Assembly (NCBI GenBank): GCA_000434295.1
Contig: HF994916.1
Location: forward strand, 1-25,390
Length of the DNA: 25,390 nucleotides
Origin: Acetobacter sp. CAG:977
GTDB taxonomy: Bacteria; Pseudomonadota; Alphaproteobacteria; CAAGCB01; CAG-977
Direction of reading: 5' to 3'
Every line of letters begins with the position of its first letter. The first letter of the stretch is position 1. The translations under genes were made by a program, and so were the position numbers. Shown in pieces: positions 22,412 to 25,390 of the stretch. The notes below the pieces were generated by a model. It searched no databases, was not told where the DNA came from, and was given only the letters and a program-made list of their open reading frames with translations.

Positions 22412-23737
22412 ATGCCTCAGATAAATGTATTGCCCTCCGCTTATCGGGACGGAGGCGCACGGGAAAAAGCGGCGGCCGCCATTGCGGCACAGGCCGAGAC
22501 GGTTAAATGTGCCGATATTTTAAGTTCTCTCAGTCGTTTGGTCGCGGAATTGTGTCGGGAATGTCGCGGAAACGAGGAAGACGCCGACAAGGCTTTGGAT
22601 GCTTTTGAAAAAGCCGTTGAAGAAAAATCCGCGGAAGTTTCGGGAGAAGAAGCATCTCTTCTTATTCGCGAAGTTTCTGCCGAATTGCGGGAAAAGCTTT
22701 TGAAACGTTGCGTCGGTCAGGAAATTTTGTCTTTATTTGCAAAACGTGCGGACACGTTGGAAACGGCGATCGAATCGTATGCAAGGTATTTGCGCGAATT
22801 TCCGGATTCTTATGCCGGCGTTTGCGCCGATTTTGCCCAGCTGACCGATGAGGCGGGATTGCCCGAGGCGGTAAAAGAAATTTTGTTTTGCGAAGCCGAA
22901 AAAAAATTTGCCGCAGGCGTCTTAAAAGGCAAAATGGCCGTTTCCGATGAAGCGGTCGGGGCGATTTTTCAAGACGGGAAATTTTCCGAAATTTTTACGG
23001 ATAAAGAGCAAAAAGAGCTGGCGTTGTTGATGGCAAAAAAGAATGGCGCCCGTGCGATTTATTCTTTTTTCGGCGATTTAAAAAAGCTTATTGCGGCATC
23101 TCAAAACGCAGAACAGGGGATTTTAAATGCCCGTCGGCGGCTTGAAGAAAATCCGCGCGGCTTGAATGAAGATGCTTTGAACGCCGTTCAGGTTTTGCTT
23201 GAGATTTTTTTAAGGCAGAAAGCCGTTGAAGAGCAAAGCGAGCGCGATTCCGAAATTACGTTTATTTTGCAAGAAACAAAGAGGATTTTTGAAGAATTCG
23301 GGCAAGAAGAAGCTTTCGCATTTTGGATTTCCGGTGAAATCGAAATGCTGGATGCCGACATATATGCCAAAGTTCTGAGGGCGTTTGAAAAGGGAAGCGT
23401 CGGGAATCCGTCGGACAGAAGCGGCTTCGGGCGGATTTTGGCAAGCTTTGCAAAAGGAGAGGCGGATCTTTGCGAAAACGGGCTGTTAACATCGTACTTG
23501 TCGGGCGAAATCGGGAACGGCGACTTTGGCGTTTTATCGTCTTTATCGGGAGCGTTTCAGAGCGAAAGCGCGCTGTTTTTCTTTAAAAAAACGATTGAAA
23601 AAATATTTGAAAGAGTGCCTTCGGATTTGGCGACCGCCCTTTCGGAAGGGGTGGCGGAACGCTTTAAGGCGCTGGTTGAAAGCGGAGCCGGTCTGCTTGA
23701 AATAAAATCGGCGCTGGACGCTTGTGTCGGAGGGTAA
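22412..23737 (+). CDS. Phage-module protein of unknown function, 441 residues, helical
   Basis: I do not recognise a family with confidence. The protein is acidic, alanine- and glutamate-rich, and helical throughout, with no signal peptide or membrane segment. It opens with PQINVLPSAYRDGGAREKAAAAIAAQAETV, a style seen at the start of large podo- and siphovirus virion proteins. It has repeated helices of 30-40 residues with several Cys. Its place between capsid and tail tubular genes suggests an internal virion, head-completion or connector-associated protein. A strong RBS (GGAAGGGAAGA) precedes the ATG. The next gene starts 1 nt after its stop. Confidence 0.7.
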   Translation: MPQINVLPSAYRDGGAREKAAAAIAAQAETVKCADILSSLSRLVAELCRECRGNEEDADKALDAFEKAVEEKSAEVSGEEASLLIREVSAELREKLLKRCVGQEILSLFAKRADTLETAIESYARYLREFPDSYAGVCADFAQLTDEAGLPEAVKEILFCEAEKKFAAGVLKGKMAVSDEAVGAIFQDGKFSEIFTDKEQKELALLMAKKNGARAIYSFFGDLKKLIAASQNAEQGILNARRRLEENPRGLNEDALNAVQVLLEIFLRQKAVEEQSERDSEITFILQETKRIFEEFGQEEAFAFWISGEIEMLDADIYAKVLRAFEKGSVGNPSDRSGFGRILASFAKGEADLCENGLLTSYLSGEIGNGDFGVLSSLSGAFQSESALFFFKKTIEKIFERVPSDLATALSEGVAERFKALVESGAGLLEIKSALDACVGG

Positions 23738-23738
23738 A

Positions 23739-24296
23739 ATGACGTCTATGGTTTCAATTTGCAACAGGGCTTTGTCGAAAATCGGGGACGAGATAACGAT
23801 TTTATCGGTTGACGATGCGACGAAACCTGCAAGGTATTGCAAGATTTTGTATCCCGAAACGCGGGATATGGTTTTGCGTTCGTATCCGTGGCGCTTTGCT
23901 TTGAAGCGCTACCGTTTGGCGCCGTCGGCGGAACCGCCTTTGTTCGGATTTTCTTCAAGCTTTGTATTGCCGGTCGATTGTTTGCGGGTATGGCGGGTTG
24001 AAGGGGATATTCCTTATCAGGTTGAAGGGAACTGCGTTTTGGCGGATACGGATGTTTTTTGTTTTGTCGGTATTTCCCGAATAGAAGACACGACCTTGTT
24101 TGATCCGATGTTTGTCGAGGCTTTGGCGTTAAAGATGGCGTCCGAACTGGCCGTTCCGCTGGCGGCGTCGAACTCGTTAAAAGAAAATTTGTTCAAAGAA
24201 TACGAAGAATTTGTAAAAGCCGCAAAGACGGCTTCCGCGATGGAAGGCGTCCAAGACGTTTTCGTTCAGCGCGGTTGGCTGGAAAGCAGGTGGTAA
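23739..24296 (+). CDS. Phage tail tubular protein A-like
   Basis: A 185-residue protein of the type annotated as tail tubular protein A (gp11-like in T7), which binds below the portal to form the upper tail. Recognisable blocks are SICNRALSKIGDEITILSVDDATKPARYCKILYPETRDMVLRSYPWRFALKR and LPVDCLRVWRVEG. The ALKMASELAVPLAASNSLKENLFKEYEEFVKAAKTA helix pair is also typical. A GTG at 23724 is in frame, but GGAGGG (23729-23734) points to the ATG at 23739. The start follows the previous stop by 1 nt, and the ATG of the next gene follows directly after its stop. Confidence 0.88.
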   Translation: MTSMVSICNRALSKIGDEITILSVDDATKPARYCKILYPETRDMVLRSYPWRFALKRYRLAPSAEPPLFGFSSSFVLPVDCLRVWRVEGDIPYQVEGNCVLADTDVFCFVGISRIEDTTLFDPMFVEALALKMASELAVPLAASNSLKENLFKEYEEFVKAAKTASAMEGVQDVFVQRGWLESRW

Positions 24297-25390
24297 ATGA
24301 AAAGTTCAACAGCAATAGTCCGTTTCAACACGGGGGTTGTTTCTCCGATGATGACGGGGCGTGTCGATACGGAAGAATATGCCGGCGCGTGTTCCGTTTT
24401 GGATAATTTTATTCCGACCGTTCAGGGGGCGGCAATCCGCCGCGGCGGGACGCGTTTTGTTGCGGCGGCGAAATACGCCGATAAGAAAGTCCGGCTGTTT
24501 TCTTTTCAGTTTTCTTCAAATCAGCCGTATCTGACGGAATTCGGAGACAAATACGTCAGATTTTTCTTGTTCCGCCATCCGATTGTCAACGAAGACGGTT
24601 CGCCTTTTGAAATCGAAACGCCGTATAAAGAAAGCGATTTGGATGCGCTAAGCTTTGCCCAATCGGGCGACGTTATGTTTATTGCGCATCCGAACTATCC
24701 TCTTCATAAACTGGTGCGTTATTCGAATACGGACTGGCGTTTGACAGAGGTGGAACTGACGGACGGTCCGTATTTGCCCGTGAATACGGGGGAAATATCG
24801 TTGAGCCCGTCGGGAACGGCAGGTTCCGTCACGATAACGGCATCCGCTGCTCTTTTTTGCGAAAGCGACGTCGGGCGTCATGTTCGAATCATGCATCCGA
24901 ACAATCCGAACGTGAAATGGGGGGCGGCAAAAATTACGGAATATGTGTCGGAAGTTTCGGTAAAAGCCGATGTTTTTGCGGATTTGCCTTTTTTATCGAC
25001 GGGAGCGTCAAAGGCGTGGCGGTTGGGGGCTTTGAGCAAGACGACGGGATATGCGTCGACGGTGGCTTTTTTTGAACAAAGGCTCGTACTGGGCAAAGGA
25101 AACGGCGTCTACGGTTCGGCGACGGGAAAATACGAAATCTTTTCTCCGAGCGAAGCAGACGGAACGGTAAAAGCCGATAACGGTTACGGCTATGAGCTGT
25201 CGTCCGAACAAATTAACGATATTTGCTGGCTGTCTTCCGGACGCGTGTTGGCGATCGGGACGGTCGGGGCTGATTTTACGCTGTCAACCGCAGGGGGCGA
25301 AGGGTCGTTGCCGATGACGGTTAAGGTCGTGCGTCATTCGACGTACGGCAGCGAAGCGGTCGCTCCTTTGAAAATCAGCAACACGACGCT
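24297..25390 (+). CDS. Phage tail tubular protein B-like, truncated by window end
   Basis: An open frame of at least 364 codons with no stop before the window end, starting directly after the tail tubular A stop (TAAATG), with AGGTGG as RBS. The N-terminus shows a pattern common to this large tail family: FNTGVVSPMMTGRVDTEEYAGACSVLDNFIP, VQGAAIRRGGTRFVAAAKY, then LFSFQFSSNQPYLTEFGDKYVRFF, PFEIETPYKESDLDALSFAQSGDVMFIAHP and FFEQRLVLG. The family's short and long members form the tail tube or nozzle of podoviruses; full length is usually 600-900 residues. The sequence is intact so far. Confidence 0.85.
   Translation, partial: MKSSTAIVRFNTGVVSPMMTGRVDTEEYAGACSVLDNFIPTVQGAAIRRGGTRFVAAAKYADKKVRLFSFQFSSNQPYLTEFGDKYVRFFLFRHPIVNEDGSPFEIETPYKESDLDALSFAQSGDVMFIAHPNYPLHKLVRYSNTDWRLTEVELTDGPYLPVNTGEISLSPSGTAGSVTITASAALFCESDVGRHVRIMHPNNPNVKWGAAKITEYVSEVSVKADVFADLPFLSTGASKAWRLGALSKTTGYASTVAFFEQRLVLGKGNGVYGSATGKYEIFSPSEADGTVKADNGYGYELSSEQINDICWLSSGRVLAIGTVGADFTLSTAGGEGSLPMTVKVVRHSTYGSEAVAPLKISNTT

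Overview
The window looks like a chromosomal segment of an alphaproteobacterium with moderate-to-low GC, possibly a Rhodospirillales-like or gut-associated lineage. This is inferred from the murA-hisG-hisD gene order, the tRNA-Thr(GGT) sequence, and a PdhS/PleC-like style of histidine kinase. No rRNA or other definitive taxonomic marker is present, so the assignment is tentative.

Layout. (1) 1-3677: a terminator from an unseen upstream unit, then two overlapping half-size ABC exporter genes that probably form a heterodimer. (2) 3678-4763: a minus-strand gene encoding an SH3b domain joined to a membrane segment resembling the phage superinfection-immunity (Imm) family, followed by a minus-strand tRNA-Thr with its own terminator. 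(3) 4703-10103: a strong forward promoter, a 48-residue basic small protein, then murA, hisG (short form), hisD, a DedA-family membrane protein and a YqhD-like iron alcohol dehydrogenase, closed by a strong terminator. This looks like one housekeeping operon. (4) 10160-10977: a monocistronic leucine-rich-repeat protein with its own promoter and terminator. (5) 10988-16904: a surface-glycan island in mixed orientation, with an RgpF-like protein, a CgeB-like glycosyltransferase, a GT-A-like glycosyltransferase, a NodB-type polysaccharide deacetylase and a two-domain glycosyltransferase fusion. (6) 17010-25390 (window end): a podovirus-type head and tail morphogenesis module. It runs: small RKTLLG-ending protein, head-tail connector (portal), Bbp19-like protein, scaffold-like protein, sensor histidine kinase, major capsid protein, a 441-residue helical protein of unknown function, tail tubular protein A and tail tubular protein B (cut by the window end).

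The most unusual feature is the complete membrane-bound sensor histidine kinase between the scaffold-like and capsid genes. It is on the same strand and is closed by its own intrinsic terminator. That terminator shares bases with a perfect 10-bp-arm palindrome in the capsid leader. The module also starts abruptly: divergent promoters separate it from the glycan island, a terminator-like hairpin sits in the 5' leader just before the first gene, and no terminase or integrase gene lies on the left side. It could be a prophage whose packaging genes lie to the right, a remnant, or a domesticated particle-forming (GTA-like) element. The window cannot decide between these.

MurA and the DedA protein (a family that includes undecaprenyl-phosphate flippases) serve the envelope, and the glycan island modifies the surface. 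The SH3b/Imm-like protein may act at the same surface against phage entry.
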